From NCBI RefSeq assembly GCF_013033515.1, contig NZ_WQEG01000001.1, positions 186,001-250,000 on the forward strand: a stretch of DNA of 64,000 nt, given 5' to 3'. Shown piece by piece: positions 28,568-38,460 of this stretch. This DNA is from Ruegeria sp. HKCCA6707 (lineage in GTDB: Bacteria; Pseudomonadota; Alphaproteobacteria; Rhodobacterales; Rhodobacteraceae). The position numbers and the translations under genes are program-made. The notes beneath the pieces were generated by a model that searched no databases, had not been told where the DNA came from, and saw only the letters and a program-made list of their open reading frames with translations. Positions within the stretch are counted from its first letter, which is position 1. Every line of letters begins with the position of its first letter.

Positions 28568-29224
28568 ATGAGCAACGAGACACCTCTTTTTCAGTTTCAA
28601 GGACCATGGAATGTTCCGGTCCAGGTCAATCAAAGTCTGATTTTCCTGATTCTGATCATCGTTGGGTTCAATTTCGATCCCGACAGCCTGCCCTATGCGC
28701 TTGGATTTGCGGCGATACTGATCGTATCGATCCTGCTGCACGAGTTGGGGCACGCCTGGGGCTGTCTGATTCAGGGCGTGCCGGTCAAGCGCGTCGTTCT
28801 CTATGGCGGCGGCGGGTTTTGCGAGCATCGCCGGTCGACAACCTCCTATGAAGACGAGTTGATCGTGGCCATGGGCCCCATCGTGAACCTGACATTGTGG
28901 GCCGTCTGTTCGTTGCTAGAGCCGCACGTCAAATCGCCCGATCTGGGCTGGGTTCTGGCAGTGACAGCCGACCTCAACCTTTTTCTGGCGCTGTTCAACA
29001 TGTTGCCGCTGATGCCGTTGGATGGCGGCAGGCTGTTTCACGCCGCCCTCAATCGCTTTTTCAAGCCGCAAACAGCAACGCGTATCGCGGGTTTTGTGGG
29101 GATCATCGGGTTCCTGCTGTGGATCCCGATGATGATTTTCGCCTATGTGGCGTTTGGCTTCATCTTTATCTTCTTCCCACCGCTGATGCGCCACTGGCAC
29201 ATGTTCCGCTACGCGCGGTACTGA
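28568..29224 (+). CDS. Site-2 protease family membrane metalloprotease (M50)
   Basis: This 218-residue integral membrane protein has the zinc motif HELGH in VSILLHELGHAWGCLIQGVP (His near residue 59) and the second-site motif NLFLALFNMLPLMPLDGGRLFHAAL (NxxPxxxLDGG). About five hydrophobic segments are visible. It resembles small site-2 protease homologues with a compact fold and no PDZ domain or CBS pair. Substrate unknown. The start at 28568 has GAGGA 6 nt upstream, inside a perfect hairpin. It converges on uvrA with a 9-bp gap. Confidence 0.88.
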   Translation: MSNETPLFQFQGPWNVPVQVNQSLIFLILIIVGFNFDPDSLPYALGFAAILIVSILLHELGHAWGCLIQGVPVKRVVLYGGGGFCEHRRSTTSYEDELIVAMGPIVNLTLWAVCSLLEPHVKSPDLGWVLAVTADLNLFLALFNMLPLMPLDGGRLFHAALNRFFKPQTATRIAGFVGIIGFLLWIPMMIFAYVAFGFIFIFFPPLMRHWHMFRYARY

Positions 29225-29233
29225 GGCCGGATA

Positions 29234-32092
29234 TCACTCCGCCGCGACCCGAGCGCCACCCAGCATAGGTTTCAAATAGCGTCCCGTATGGCTGCGTTCG
29301 ACCTCGGCCACCTGCTCGGGTGTGCCTGTCGCAACAACCTCACCGCCGCCGTCGCCGCCCTCCGGGCCAATATCGATGATGTGGTCAGCTGTTTTCACTA
29401 CATCCAGGTTGTGTTCGATAACCACGACCGTATTGCCCTGATCAACCAATTCATGCAGCACTTCCAACAGCTTGCGCACGTCTTCGAAATGCAGGCCGGT
29501 CGTGGGTTCGTCCAGAATGTAAAGCGTGCGCCCGGTTGAGCGCTTCGACAACTCTTTCGAAAGTTTCACCCGCTGCGCCTCGCCCCCCGACAAGGTCGTC
29601 GCCTGCTGGCCGACCTTGATATAGCCAAGCCCAACACGCGCCAGCGCGTCCATCTTGTCGCGGATTGACGGAACCGCCTTAAAGAAGTCCTGCGCGTCTT
29701 CCACTGTCATATCAAGCACATCGGCGATGGACTTGCCCTTGAACTTGATCTCAAGCGTCTCGCGATTGTACCGCGCGCCTTTGCAGGTTTCGCAGGTCAC
29801 ATAGACGTCGGGCAGAAAGTGCATCTCGATCTTGATGACACCATCACCCTGACAGGCCTCACACCGGCCCCCTTTGACGTTAAAGCTGAAGCGCCCGGGC
29901 TTGTAACCCCGCGCCTTGGCCTCAGGCAACCCGGCAAACCAGTCCCGGATCGGCGTGAAGGCCCCGGTGTAAGTTGCTGGATTCGAACGCGGAGTCCGCC
30001 CGATTGGTCGCTGGTCGATATCAATGACCTTGTCCAGATGCTCCAACCCTTTGATCGTTTCACAAGGTGCTGGCGTCTGCCGCGCGCCGTTCAGGCGCAT
30101 TGAGGCCGTTTTGAACAAAGTCTCAATCGTCAGGGTCGACTTGCCGCCCCCAGATACCCCGGTCACGCAAACAAACTTGCCCAGTGGGAACTCAACGGTC
30201 ACCTCTTTGAGATTATTGCCCGTTGCTTTCACCACCTTCAGTTTCTTCTTGTTTCCCTTTCGACGATCCGTTGGAACCGGGATTTCGCGCGTTCCGGCCA
30301 GATACTGACCGGTGATCGAAGCCGCGTCTGCCGTGATGTCAGAAGGCGTCCCGTGGCTGACCACCTGCCCTCCATGAACACCGGCACCGGGCCCGATATC
30401 AAAAACGTAATCGGCCTCGCGTATGGCTTCTTCATCGTGCTCGACCACGATCACCGTATTGCCCTGATCCCGCAGGTTCTTGAGCGTGCCCAGCAAGCGA
30501 TCGTTGTCGCGTTGATGAAGGCCTATGGACGGTTCATCCAGCACGTATAGAACACCTGTCAGCCCCGAGCCGATCTGGCTGGCCAGACGAATGCGCTGGC
30601 TTTCGCCCCCCGACAGAGTTCCGCTTGAACGTGACAGCGTAAGATATTCCAAACCAACATTATTCAGGAAGCCCAGACGCTCGCGAATCTCTTTCAAAAT
30701 TGCTCGCGCGATCTCGTTTTTCTGCGCGCTCAGATGGTTGGGCGCATCTTCGACCCAGGCCAACGCCTCACGGATCGACATCTGCACCACCTGACCGATA
30801 TGTAATCCTGCAATCTTCACGGCCAAGGCTTCGGCCCGCAGGCGGTATCCTTCACAGGTGCCGCATGGGCGGTTGTTCTGATAGCGCTCGAACTCTTCCC
30901 GGATCCAGGCGCTGTCGGTTTCGCGATAACGCCGCTCCATATTTGGGATAACGCCCTCGAAACTGCGGGTCACCTGATAAACCCGCCCGCCCTCGTCATA
31001 ACGAAACTGGATTTCCTCATCGCCCGAGCCGCGCAGGAACACCTGCTTGACCTTTTCGGGCAGATCCTTCCACGGTGTGCTCTTGTCAAACTGATAGTGA
31101 CGCGCAATCGCCTCAATGGTTTGCAGGAAATACGGGGATTTCCCTTTCCGCCAGGGCGCCAGCGCGCCGTCATAGAGTTTCAGCGTCTGATCCGGCACCA
31201 CAAGCCGTTCGTCAAAAAACAGCTCAACCCCCAGCCCATCACAATCCGGGCAGGCCCCAAACGGCGCGTTGAAGGAAAACAGCCGGGGTTCGATTTCGGG
31301 GATGGTAAAGCCGCTGACCGGACAAGCGAAGTTTTCGCTGAAAGTGATCCGCTCGGGCTCCCCCTCTTTTGGGGCCGTTTCAAGAATGGCGATGCCATCA
31401 GCCAGATCCAGAGCAGTGCGCAAACTGTCGGCCAAGCGCGTCTCCATCCCCTCACGCACCACCAGACGGTCGACAACCACATCGATATCGTGGCGGAACT
31501 TCTTGTCCAGCGTTGGCGGCGTGTCGAGCTCATGGAATTCGCCATCCACCTTGACCCGCTGAAACCCCTGTTTGCGCAGTTCCAGAAACTCTTTCTTATA
31601 CTCACCCTTCCGATCCCGCACGATCGGGGCCAGCAAATACCCACGCGTGCCCTCCTCCATGGTCATGATCCGGTCGACCATGTCCTGTACCTGCTGCGCC
31701 TCAATCGGCTTGCCGGTGGCGGGGCTATAGGGCGTGCCCGCGCGTGCGAAAAGCAGCCGCATATAGTCATAGATTTCTGTGACCGTTCCGACCGTCGAAC
31801 GCGGGTTTTTTGACGTGGTCTTTTGCTCAATCGAGATTGCCGGAGACAGCCCGCTGATGTGATCCACATCGGGCTTTTCCATCATATCCAGAAACTGCCG
31901 CGCATAGGCAGAAAGGCTCTCGACATAGCGCCGCTGGCCTTCCGCATAGATCGTGTCAAAAGCCAAGGAGGATTTGCCCGAGCCCGACAGACCTGTGATC
32001 ACGACCAGCTGATCCCGCGGAATATCGACATCAATGCCTTTAAGATTATGCTCGCGCGCGCCGCGCACCTCAATATTCTTCAGCTCAGCCAT
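29234..32092 (-). CDS. uvrA: Excinuclease ABC subunit A
   Basis: This 952-residue DNA damage recognition ATPase of nucleotide excision repair has two ABC modules: Walker [15 protein letters not shown] (about 34-47) and [14 protein letters not shown] (about 645-658), signatures [12 protein letters not shown] and [12 protein letters not shown], and zinc-binding Cys sets ([22 protein letters not shown]). Length is normal. It acts with UvrB and UvrC, which are not in this window. A GAAC-N7-GAAC SOS box lies about 70 bp upstream of the start, so LexA control is expected. Confidence 0.97.
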   Translation of the reverse strand: MAELKNIEVRGAREHNLKGIDVDIPRDQLVVITGLSGSGKSSLAFDTIYAEGQRRYVESLSAYARQFLDMMEKPDVDHISGLSPAISIEQKTTSKNPRSTVGTVTEIYDYMRLLFARAGTPYSPATGKPIEAQQVQDMVDRIMTMEEGTRGYLLAPIVRDRKGEYKKEFLELRKQGFQRVKVDGEFHELDTPPTLDKKFRHDIDVVVDRLVVREGMETRLADSLRTALDLADGIAILETAPKEGEPERITFSENFACPVSGFTIPEIEPRLFSFNAPFGACPDCDGLGVELFFDERLVVPDQTLKLYDGALAPWRKGKSPYFLQTIEAIARHYQFDKSTPWKDLPEKVKQVFLRGSGDEEIQFRYDEGGRVYQVTRSFEGVIPNMERRYRETDSAWIREEFERYQNNRPCGTCEGYRLRAEALAVKIAGLHIGQVVQMSIREALAWVEDAPNHLSAQKNEIARAILKEIRERLGFLNNVGLEYLTLSRSSGTLSGGESQRIRLASQIGSGLTGVLYVLDEPSIGLHQRDNDRLLGTLKNLRDQGNTVIVVEHDEEAIREADYVFDIGPGAGVHGGQVVSHGTPSDITADAASITGQYLAGTREIPVPTDRRKGNKKKLKVVKATGNNLKEVTVEFPLGKFVCVTGVSGGGKSTLTIETLFKTASMRLNGARQTPAPCETIKGLEHLDKVIDIDQRPIGRTPRSNPATYTGAFTPIRDWFAGLPEAKARGYKPGRFSFNVKGGRCEACQGDGVIKIEMHFLPDVYVTCETCKGARYNRETLEIKFKGKSIADVLDMTVEDAQDFFKAVPSIRDKMDALARVGLGYIKVGQQATTLSGGEAQRVKLSKELSKRSTGRTLYILDEPTTGLHFEDVRKLLEVLHELVDQGNTVVVIEHNLDVVKTADHIIDIGPEGGDGGGEVVATGTPEQVAEVERSHTGRYLKPMLGGARVAAE

Positions 32093-32160
32093 CTCGGGCC
32101 CCCAACAATCAAGTGGTTAAGAGATAGTTGAGCCAGGCTGAGTCTCCAACAGAAAAGTTA

Positions 32161-32175
32161 GAACAATAAGAGAAC
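32161..32175. promoter_or_regulatory. LexA (SOS) box upstream of uvrA
   Basis: GAACAATAAGAGAAC is an exact GAAC-N7-GAAC, read on the uvrA strand as GTTC-N7-GTTC, the alphaproteobacterial LexA motif. It lies 69 bp before the uvrA start codon. Confidence 0.7.
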
Positions 32176-32271
32176 ATGCCGGTTTTCGCCAAGGCGGCGC
32201 TCACCAAGATCATAGCGGATGCGTTTTGCAGCGAATTGATATCTGAAAGTGCGGACCAAAGAGAAAAATGG

Positions 32272-32345
32272 CGCGGTTGACGGGGCTCGAACCCGCGACC
32301 CCCGGCGTGACAGGCCGGTACTCTAACCAACTGAGCTACAACCGC
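32272..32345 (-). tRNA. tRNA-Asp (GTC), copy 1
   Basis: A cloverleaf is readable on the minus strand: acceptor GCGGTTG/CAACCGC, D-arm with AGCTCAGTTGGTTAGAGT, anticodon stem-loop CCGGC-CTGTCAC-GCCGG with anticodon GTC, and T-loop GGTTCGAGCC. CCA follows in the DNA (32269-32271). It is identical to copy 2. Confidence 0.95.
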
Positions 32346-32400
32346 GCATTTTGGGTCTCTGTGTGATCCGTTTGCCCGGATCAAAGGCTGACAGTGATGG

Positions 32401-32474
32401 CGCGGTTGACGGGGCTCGAACCCGCGACCCCCGGCGTGACAGGCCGGTACTCTAACCAACTGAGCTACAACCGC
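32401..32474 (-). tRNA. tRNA-Asp (GTC), copy 2
   Basis: This is the same 74-nt sequence as copy 1, separated by 55 bp on the same strand, with encoded CCA at 32398-32400. The duplicated unit creates a spurious open frame across both copies. The upstream copy in transcription order is this one. Confidence 0.95.
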
Positions 32475-32987
32475 CCACTGCCCGTTCCAGATGGAACGTT
32501 GGGGTGTATTATGGCTATGGTCGAGCAGCGTCAAGCGGCGTTTTGAAGTTTTTTGAGATTGGCCGAACTTTCACCAGGCTTCCTCAGATTCATGCGACCA
32601 GCCACAGCGCGCCAGGCAATGACGGAGATCTGGCGCCTTCGGCATGACGATAAACAATGAGCTCCAGAACACCCTATAGTTGCAGGCTGTTCAAAAAGTT
32701 AACAAACAACAATTCCAGAAATACAGCGATCACAACTCGCATTCAAAAAGATCTAACACATTAAAAAAGTTGACCTATTCGGACGTCGCGACTGAAAAAG
32801 TGATACTTCTGCGCAACGCAGCACCGGGCAGACGATCTGAATAGCTTGCAGTCAATCTTAGGGTGACTACCCTGAGATTCATAACTGTAACGCATAGTTT
32901 ACGCACTATTGGTGCAAGGAAAACGAACATCGGATCAAGACGGCTTTTTCGGATCTGTATGAAATTAGACAGAGAGAACTGACGGAA
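32475..32987 (+). other. AT-richer intergenic region upstream of RTX protease
   Basis: This 513-bp stretch without a gene I can support is visibly less GC-rich than its flanks, with runs such as TTAAAAAAGTTGAC near 32760. It holds a 26-bp dyad at 32854-32879 (separate entry) and probably the promoter and 5' leader of the RTX gene. One antisense open frame at 32775-33248 overlaps the RTX coding start and is rejected. Confidence 0.6.
32854..32879. promoter_or_regulatory. 26-bp dyad upstream of RTX protease gene
   Basis: AATCTTAGGGT and ACCCTGAGATT are 11-bp arms with one mismatch around GACT, 109 bp before the RTX start. The length and symmetry are those of an operator for a dimeric regulator. 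A transcript hairpin is the alternative. No regulator gene adjoins. Confidence 0.5.
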
Positions 32988-34799
32988 ATGGCAATCGCGA
33001 CCTCTTCCCCGGGGAACAATCCCACTGGCAACGTTTACGTGGACAGTCTGATTTGGGGCACGTCCTGGAACACCACTTCGAGCAACGGTGTGATCACCTA
33101 TTCGTTCGACAACGGAACATTTGGTCAACAGGCATTCAGCGGCTTCATGAAATCCGCAATACGCAAAGCTTTCGACCTGATCGAAACCATTATTCCTATA
33201 CAGTTTAATGAAAAGGGATTCCTGGCTGGAAACGGGACGATCAATCAAGTTGACCTGTCATACTCGCTATTCTCAAGCAATGCCCTTGGGGGAAATGGTA
33301 TTGTTGGCTTTCACCAGGTACCTGGTGACACTCCGCTGTTCGGTAATTTGGGCTCCAGTGCGCTGACAGGCGTTTTTGCCTACGACTCACCTTATTTGAG
33401 CAAATCTGCGGTGCAGAAAGGTGGTGAAGGTTTCGCCATCATCACGCACGAAATTTTACACGGTCTTGGTCTTGCCCACCCACATGACAACGGCGGCGGT
33501 TCTTCTGTTTTCCCAGGTGTGACACGGCCCTTTAACGACTTCGGCACCGATGGTCAGAATCAGGCCATCTTTACCATCATGTCCTACAATCCGGGCTATG
33601 CCTCAAAGCTGCCGCTAAAATCTCTAAACTACGGAAGCGTTGTTGGCCCGATGGCATTGGATATCGCTGCGTTGCAGGAAATCTATGGCGTCGCGCAGCA
33701 CAAACGCGGGGACAACGTGTATCAGTTACCGGATGCAAACGCGCCCGGAACCTATTGGCAGGCAATATGGGACACAGGCGGCAATGACACGATTTCAGCG
33801 GCCGGCCTAACCAAGAGAGTCAAAATCAACCTGAATGACGCCGATCTTGTTGGCAACGATGCGGGTGGTGTTCCCAGCTATGCGAAGGGTATTCGCGGTG
33901 GCTTTACGATCGCCAACGGGGTCGTCATCGAAAACGCTATCGGTGGCAAGGGCAACGATCTTATCGTCGGCAACGAAGTGAACAATAAACTCAAAGGGCG
34001 CGATGGGAACGACACGATCCGCGGCCAAAGCGGCAACGACATATTGAAAGGTGGTAGCGGCAAAGACCAACTGACCGGCGGATCCGGGAACGATCGCGTC
34101 ATCGGTGGAGGCGATGTTGACAACATTATTGTCACTAACGGAGACGGAAACGACATTATCCACGGCGGCTCTGGCAAAGACTGGATCAGGATCTCCGGGA
34201 ACGCCGCAGCGTCAATCGACCTGACAAAGAAATCCGCCCAGGACACTGGTTATGGAACCGACACCATTCTGAAAATCGAAAATGTCCAGGGGTCCACAAA
34301 TAGTGACCAGATCACCGGAAACGGCGCTGAGAACAAGTTGAAGGGTCGATCTGGCGATGACACTTTGAGCGGCCAGGGAAATCGGGACAAATTGGTAGGT
34401 GGCTCGGGTAACGACACGCTGATCGGCGGCAAAGGCAAAGACTTGATGATCGGCGGCAGTGGCGCGGACGAATTTGTCTATCGATCAACCAGCGAGAGCA
34501 AAGCCAGTGTGTCAAAGGCCGATGTGATCAGAGACTTCCAGGTCGGCGTCGACAAGATTGATCTAAGTGCCATTGACGCAAGCACCATATTGGCGGGCGA
34601 CGATGAGTTTATTTTCAAAGGGAAAAAGCCTGCTGGAACATCTGACCAAGGTGAAGTCTACTATAAGAAAGTGAACCAGCCTGGGACGGCAAACGATCAC
34701 ACTCTTGTTTACGTCGACACTGATAACGACAAAGACCCAGAGATGATCATTTACCTGGAAGGTCTTCACAACCTGACGGCAGACGACTTCATCTTTTAA
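32988..34799 (+). CDS. RTX zinc metalloprotease (serralysin-like, M10)
   Basis: This 603-residue protein has the metzincin motif HEILHGLGLAHP (154-165) and a Met-turn IMSYN (197-201), then about 12 glycine/aspartate nonapeptide repeats (GGKGNDLIVG, GRDGNDTIRG, GGSGNDRVIG and similar, about 320-490) that bind calcium. The C-terminal region VIRDFQVGVDKIDLSAID is the serralysin-type end used as a type I secretion signal. There is no N-terminal signal peptide, which fits type I export. No type I transporter genes are in the window, so it is an orphan substrate. Base composition is poorer in GC than its neighbours, suggesting later acquisition. Confidence 0.9.
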   Translation: MAIATSSPGNNPTGNVYVDSLIWGTSWNTTSSNGVITYSFDNGTFGQQAFSGFMKSAIRKAFDLIETIIPIQFNEKGFLAGNGTINQVDLSYSLFSSNALGGNGIVGFHQVPGDTPLFGNLGSSALTGVFAYDSPYLSKSAVQKGGEGFAIITHEILHGLGLAHPHDNGGGSSVFPGVTRPFNDFGTDGQNQAIFTIMSYNPGYASKLPLKSLNYGSVVGPMALDIAALQEIYGVAQHKRGDNVYQLPDANAPGTYWQAIWDTGGNDTISAAGLTKRVKINLNDADLVGNDAGGVPSYAKGIRGGFTIANGVVIENAIGGKGNDLIVGNEVNNKLKGRDGNDTIRGQSGNDILKGGSGKDQLTGGSGNDRVIGGGDVDNIIVTNGDGNDIIHGGSGKDWIRISGNAAASIDLTKKSAQDTGYGTDTILKIENVQGSTNSDQITGNGAENKLKGRSGDDTLSGQGNRDKLVGGSGNDTLIGGKGKDLMIGGSGADEFVYRSTSESKASVSKADVIRDFQVGVDKIDLSAIDASTILAGDDEFIFKGKKPAGTSDQGEVYYKKVNQPGTANDHTLVYVDTDNDKDPEMIIYLEGLHNLTADDFIF

Positions 34800-34820
34800 T
34801 ACGATTGGTGAAACCAAGCG

Positions 34821-34843
34821 CACGGGGTTCGCGTGACCCCGTG
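34821..34843 (+). terminator. Stem-loop after RTX gene
   Basis: Perfect 8-bp stem CACGGGGT/ACCCCGTG 20 bp after the stop. There is no clear T-run, so it is a 3' stabiliser or weak terminator. Confidence 0.45.
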
Positions 34844-34997
34844 TATATGCCTTACGGAAAACCAAAACGGGCTGGCAGTTTCAACCGAATCGAGAACGCA
34901 CTGGTTCTTAGGACTGTTTTGAACCGAATGCTGGTCGGTGCGGAGAAGCTCTGTCTTCCCGTTTTTTCAGACTGCCAAAACCCGGCTGATGCGCTGT

Positions 34998-35684
34998 TTA
35001 GTCGAAATCCGGCTCGGATTTGCAAAAGACTGACACAAGACCGCTGAAAGTGAAATCCGAGACGTCGCTGCCGTCTTCCGCTCGGATCAAATAACCGAAA
35101 TTGTAAAGGCCCGCGGAATCTAGAGTGTCTTTATCTTGCAAGCTGACACGACCAAACTCTTCATCTGAATTCGTGAATGGTGTTGGAGTGATCCAACTGT
35201 CGAGCTGCACGGGGTAAGAAACCGACAATCCGCATGCATCAATGGCCAAGCCCTGATAGATCCCATTGTTTGAGTTCGTGTTGATCACCGCCCCGGGGGC
35301 TGGGGCGGACAAGGTGAACGGGCCGTTGATTTCTTCGTTGGCGACGTTGCTTTCTCCGGCCCAATGAACGAAGGCGCCCGAAATGCCCGATCCGCCGACT
35401 ACAGTATTTGTCATTCTCATCAACAGAAACACGACTCGAAGATGCGGTGCCGGAACGGTCGCGAAATCATCCGGGCCCCGAAATGGACCAAAACGACTGC
35501 GGGGCAGTGACAAAGGTGGCCTGAACTGATCCTGCGCTGCAAGCACGGAGTCCAACAAGCTGCAGTCTTGGTTTTCGAAAGTGATAAACTCTTGTGTTGA
35601 GCGAACAATGAACTTACCGGGCTCGCCTTTCTTTGCGTAGGAGTCCCGCGCTGTTTTCGCATGCGTCCGAGGGGCGTCCGCCAT
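34998..35684 (-). CDS. Unrecognised 228-residue protein
   Basis: The start at 35684 is supported by CAGGAG 6 nt upstream; an open extension of 37 codons lacks a site. There is no signal peptide, membrane span or known motif. The N-terminus is basic and polar (ADAPRTHAKTARDSYAKKGEPGKFIVRSTQEFITFENQDCSLLDSVLA). The rest is rich in beta-prone, Asn/Ser/Thr segments (SNVANEEINGPFTLSAPAPGAVINTNSNNGIYQGL) and ends FCKSEPDFD. It lies convergent with the RTX gene in a segment poorer in GC than the core. No function is proposed. Confidence 0.6.
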   Translation of the reverse strand: MADAPRTHAKTARDSYAKKGEPGKFIVRSTQEFITFENQDCSLLDSVLAAQDQFRPPLSLPRSRFGPFRGPDDFATVPAPHLRVVFLLMRMTNTVVGGSGISGAFVHWAGESNVANEEINGPFTLSAPAPGAVINTNSNNGIYQGLAIDACGLSVSYPVQLDSWITPTPFTNSDEEFGRVSLQDKDTLDSAGLYNFGYLIRAEDGSDVSDFTFSGLVSVFCKSEPDFD

Positions 35685-35795
35685 AATAATCTCCTGAAAA
35701 ATAGATCTACAATGGCCCCATCTTAGCAGATATTGCGCCGCGCCGACAGCGCAGCAGGCCCGGATTGGCCCGGTGCGTGTTGCTGAGGCTGGCAC

Positions 35796-35824
35796 AAAAA
35801 AAGGCGGGGTTTGATCCCCGCCCT
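35796..35824 (-). terminator. Intrinsic terminator after lon
   Basis: On the minus strand, GGCGGGG/CCCCGCC with a 6-nt loop is followed by seven T residues. Confidence 0.85.
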
Positions 35825-35846
35825 TCCAGTAAGCTTGAAATCGGTT

Positions 35847-38255
35847 TTAGTGTGCGGTTGCTGACGGGCCCGAGCTTTCTGCAGCTTTGGCCGTCGCCGC
35901 TGCGGCTTCTTCAGCGGCTTCGTCCCATTCGATCGGTTCAGGCGTGCGGGTCAAGGCTTGCTCCAAAACTTCGGAAACATGTTTGACCGCAATGATTTCC
36001 AGCCCTTCCTTCACGTTGTCCGGGATATCCGCCAGATCCTTTTCATTCTCTTCCGGGATCAGCACGGTCTTGATACCACCGCGCAGGGCGGCCAGCAGTT
36101 TTTCCTTCAAACCACCAATTGGCATCGCGTTCCCGCGCAATGATACTTCTCCGGTCATGGCGATGTCTTTGCGCACCGGAATACCAGTCAGAACCGACAC
36201 AATCGAGGTTACCATCGCCAGACCAGCCGATGGGCCATCTTTGGGCGTCGCGCCATCGGGCACGTGCACGTGGATGTCGATCTTGTCGAACTGCGGCGGC
36301 TTCACACCAATCTCGGGCGCAATCGACCGCACGTAAGACGAGGCGGCATCGATGGATTCCTTCATCACATCGCCCAGCTTACCGGTGGTCTTCATCCGCC
36401 CCTTACCGGGCAGTTTCAACGCCTCGATATGCAGCAGATCACCGCCAACCGAAGTCCAGGCCAGCCCGGTGACTACACCAATCTGATCGTCCTGTTCGGC
36501 CAGACCATAGCGGAATTTCGGCACGCCCAGGAACTCATCCAGATTGTCAGGCGTTACGGTGACCGATTCCGCCTCTTTCTTGATGATCTTGGTCAGCGAT
36601 TTCCGTGCCACTTTGGCGATCTCACGCTCGAGGTTCCGCACACCAGCCTCGCGGGTATAGGTACGGATGATGGATTGCAGCGCTTCATCGGTCAGTTCGA
36701 ACTCTTTGGCCTTCAGGCCGTGGTTCTTGACCTGCTTGCCGATCAGGTGCTGCTTGGCGATCTCGCTCTTTTCTTCCTCGGTGTAACCGGCCAGCGGGAT
36801 AATCTCCATCCGGTCAAGCAGAGGCCCGGGCATGTTGTAGCTGTTCGACGTGGTCAGGAACATCACGTTCGAAAGGTCATATTCGACCTCGAGGTAGTGA
36901 TCCATGAACGTGTTGTTCTGTTCCGGATCCAGCACCTCAAGCATGGCCGAGGCCGGGTCGCCCCGGAAATCCTGCCCCATCTTGTCAATCTCATCGAGCA
37001 AGATCAGCGGGTTCGTGGTTTTCGCTTTTTTCAGCGCCTGGATGATCTTACCTGGCATCGAGCCAATATAAGTCCGGCGGTGACCCCGGATCTCGGATTC
37101 ATCACGCACGCCGCCCAGCGAGATGCGAATAAATTCGCGCCCCGTGGCCTTGGCAACGGATTTACCAAGCGAGGTTTTCCCCACGCCCGGAGGGCCGACA
37201 AGGCACAGGATCGGACCTCTCAGCTTTTTCGAACGCTGCTGGACCGCAAGATATTCAACGATCCGTTCTTTGACCTTCTCAAGCCCATAGTGATCGGCGT
37301 CCAGAATTTCCTGAGCCCGGCCCAGATCCTTTTTGACACGGGATTTCGTGCCCCACGGCAGTGACAGGATCCAATCCAGATAGTTGCGCACCACAGTGGC
37401 CTCTGCCGACATGGGCGACATATTCTTGAGCTTTTTCAGCTCACCTTCGGCCTTCTCAAGCGCTTCTTTCGACAGCTTGGTCTCGGCAATTTTCTGTTCA
37501 AGCTCGGCAACCTCGTTGCTGCCATCCTCGCCATCGCCCAGCTCTTTCTGAATGGCCTTCATCTGCTCATTCAGATAATACTCACGCTGCGTCTTCTCCA
37601 TCTGGGATTTGACGCGCGTTTTGATCTTTTTCTCGACCTGCAGCACCGACATCTCACCCTGCATCAGGCCATAGACTTTTTCCAGTCGTTCGCTGACACT
37701 GAGGGTTTCCAGCAGTTCCTGCTTTTGCTCAACCTCGATTCCCAAATGACCCGAGACCAAATCGGCCAGCTTGGCGGGCTCGGTGGTCTCACCCACTGCA
37801 GCCAGCGCTTCTTCGGGGATGTTCTTGCGCACTTTGGCATAGCGCTCGAACTCATCGGCAACGGTGCGCAGCAGCGCCTCGGTTGTGGTCACGTCGCCGG
37901 GGATCTCTGTCAGATATTCGGCCCGGGCCTCAAAAAAATCTTCGTTTTCAAGAAACTCAGTGATCTGAACCCGCGCATGCCCTTCAACCAGCACTTTGAC
38001 GGTGCCGTCGGGCAGTTTCAGCAGTTGCAGCACATTGGCCAGAACGCCCGACCGGTAAATACCGTCGGTTTCCGGGTCATCAACACCGGGATCAATCTGG
38101 CTCGACAACAGAATTTGCTTGTCATCCTGCATCACCTCTTCCAGCGCGCGGACCGATTTGTCTCGGCCCACAAACAGCGGCACGATCATATGCGGGAAGA
38201 CCACGATATCGCGCAGCGGCAGGACGGGGTATGAGGAATTCAGAGGCTCTTGCAT
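35847..38255 (-). CDS. lon: ATP-dependent Lon protease
   Basis: This 802-residue LonA enzyme has an N-terminal substrate-binding domain (LPLRDIVVFPHMIVPLFVGRDKS), Walker A GPPGVGKTSLGKSVA (about 356-370), Walker B LILLDEIDKMG, and the Ser-Lys protease dyad in TPKDGPSAGLAMVTSI (Ser near 678) and LKEKLLAALRGGIKTVLIP (Lys near 721). It degrades misfolded and regulatory proteins in the cytosol. The Ala-rich tail is usual. AAGGA precedes the start. Confidence 0.97.
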   Translation of the reverse strand: MQEPLNSSYPVLPLRDIVVFPHMIVPLFVGRDKSVRALEEVMQDDKQILLSSQIDPGVDDPETDGIYRSGVLANVLQLLKLPDGTVKVLVEGHARVQITEFLENEDFFEARAEYLTEIPGDVTTTEALLRTVADEFERYAKVRKNIPEEALAAVGETTEPAKLADLVSGHLGIEVEQKQELLETLSVSERLEKVYGLMQGEMSVLQVEKKIKTRVKSQMEKTQREYYLNEQMKAIQKELGDGEDGSNEVAELEQKIAETKLSKEALEKAEGELKKLKNMSPMSAEATVVRNYLDWILSLPWGTKSRVKKDLGRAQEILDADHYGLEKVKERIVEYLAVQQRSKKLRGPILCLVGPPGVGKTSLGKSVAKATGREFIRISLGGVRDESEIRGHRRTYIGSMPGKIIQALKKAKTTNPLILLDEIDKMGQDFRGDPASAMLEVLDPEQNNTFMDHYLEVEYDLSNVMFLTTSNSYNMPGPLLDRMEIIPLAGYTEEEKSEIAKQHLIGKQVKNHGLKAKEFELTDEALQSIIRTYTREAGVRNLEREIAKVARKSLTKIIKKEAESVTVTPDNLDEFLGVPKFRYGLAEQDDQIGVVTGLAWTSVGGDLLHIEALKLPGKGRMKTTGKLGDVMKESIDAASSYVRSIAPEIGVKPPQFDKIDIHVHVPDGATPKDGPSAGLAMVTSIVSVLTGIPVRKDIAMTGEVSLRGNAMPIGGLKEKLLAALRGGIKTVLIPEENEKDLADIPDNVKEGLEIIAVKHVSEVLEQALTRTPEPIEWDEAAEEAAAATAKAAESSGPSATAH

Positions 38256-38460
38256 GCTCTATCCTTATCATTGGCAAGACAGCACCGGTCCCATGTATGG
38301 CAACCTTCGGCTGTCTCCTGTCTTGGATGGTTAAAGGTGGGGCGGTTCGGACCGCTTTTCAACCTCGTCATCGTCTATCGTGAAACAGAATGGCCAAAGC
38401 CCCGGCGGACTGCAAGGCATCCCGCACAGATATCCACCGAATTTTCCAAGAATGCAGTGG

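Noticed and set aside
32109..32534. 141-codon open frame spanning both tRNA-Asp genes
   Set aside because: It contains the same peptide twice because it reads through two identical tRNA genes. It is not a protein gene.
32775..33248. 157-codon minus-strand frame before the RTX gene
   Set aside because: It overlaps the RTX coding start and the dyad, and no domain is recognisable.
34000..34480. Tandem repeats as a CRISPR or satellite array
   Set aside because: The periodicity comes from the glycine/aspartate RTX nonapeptides in the protein. The DNA repeats are degenerate and have no spacers.
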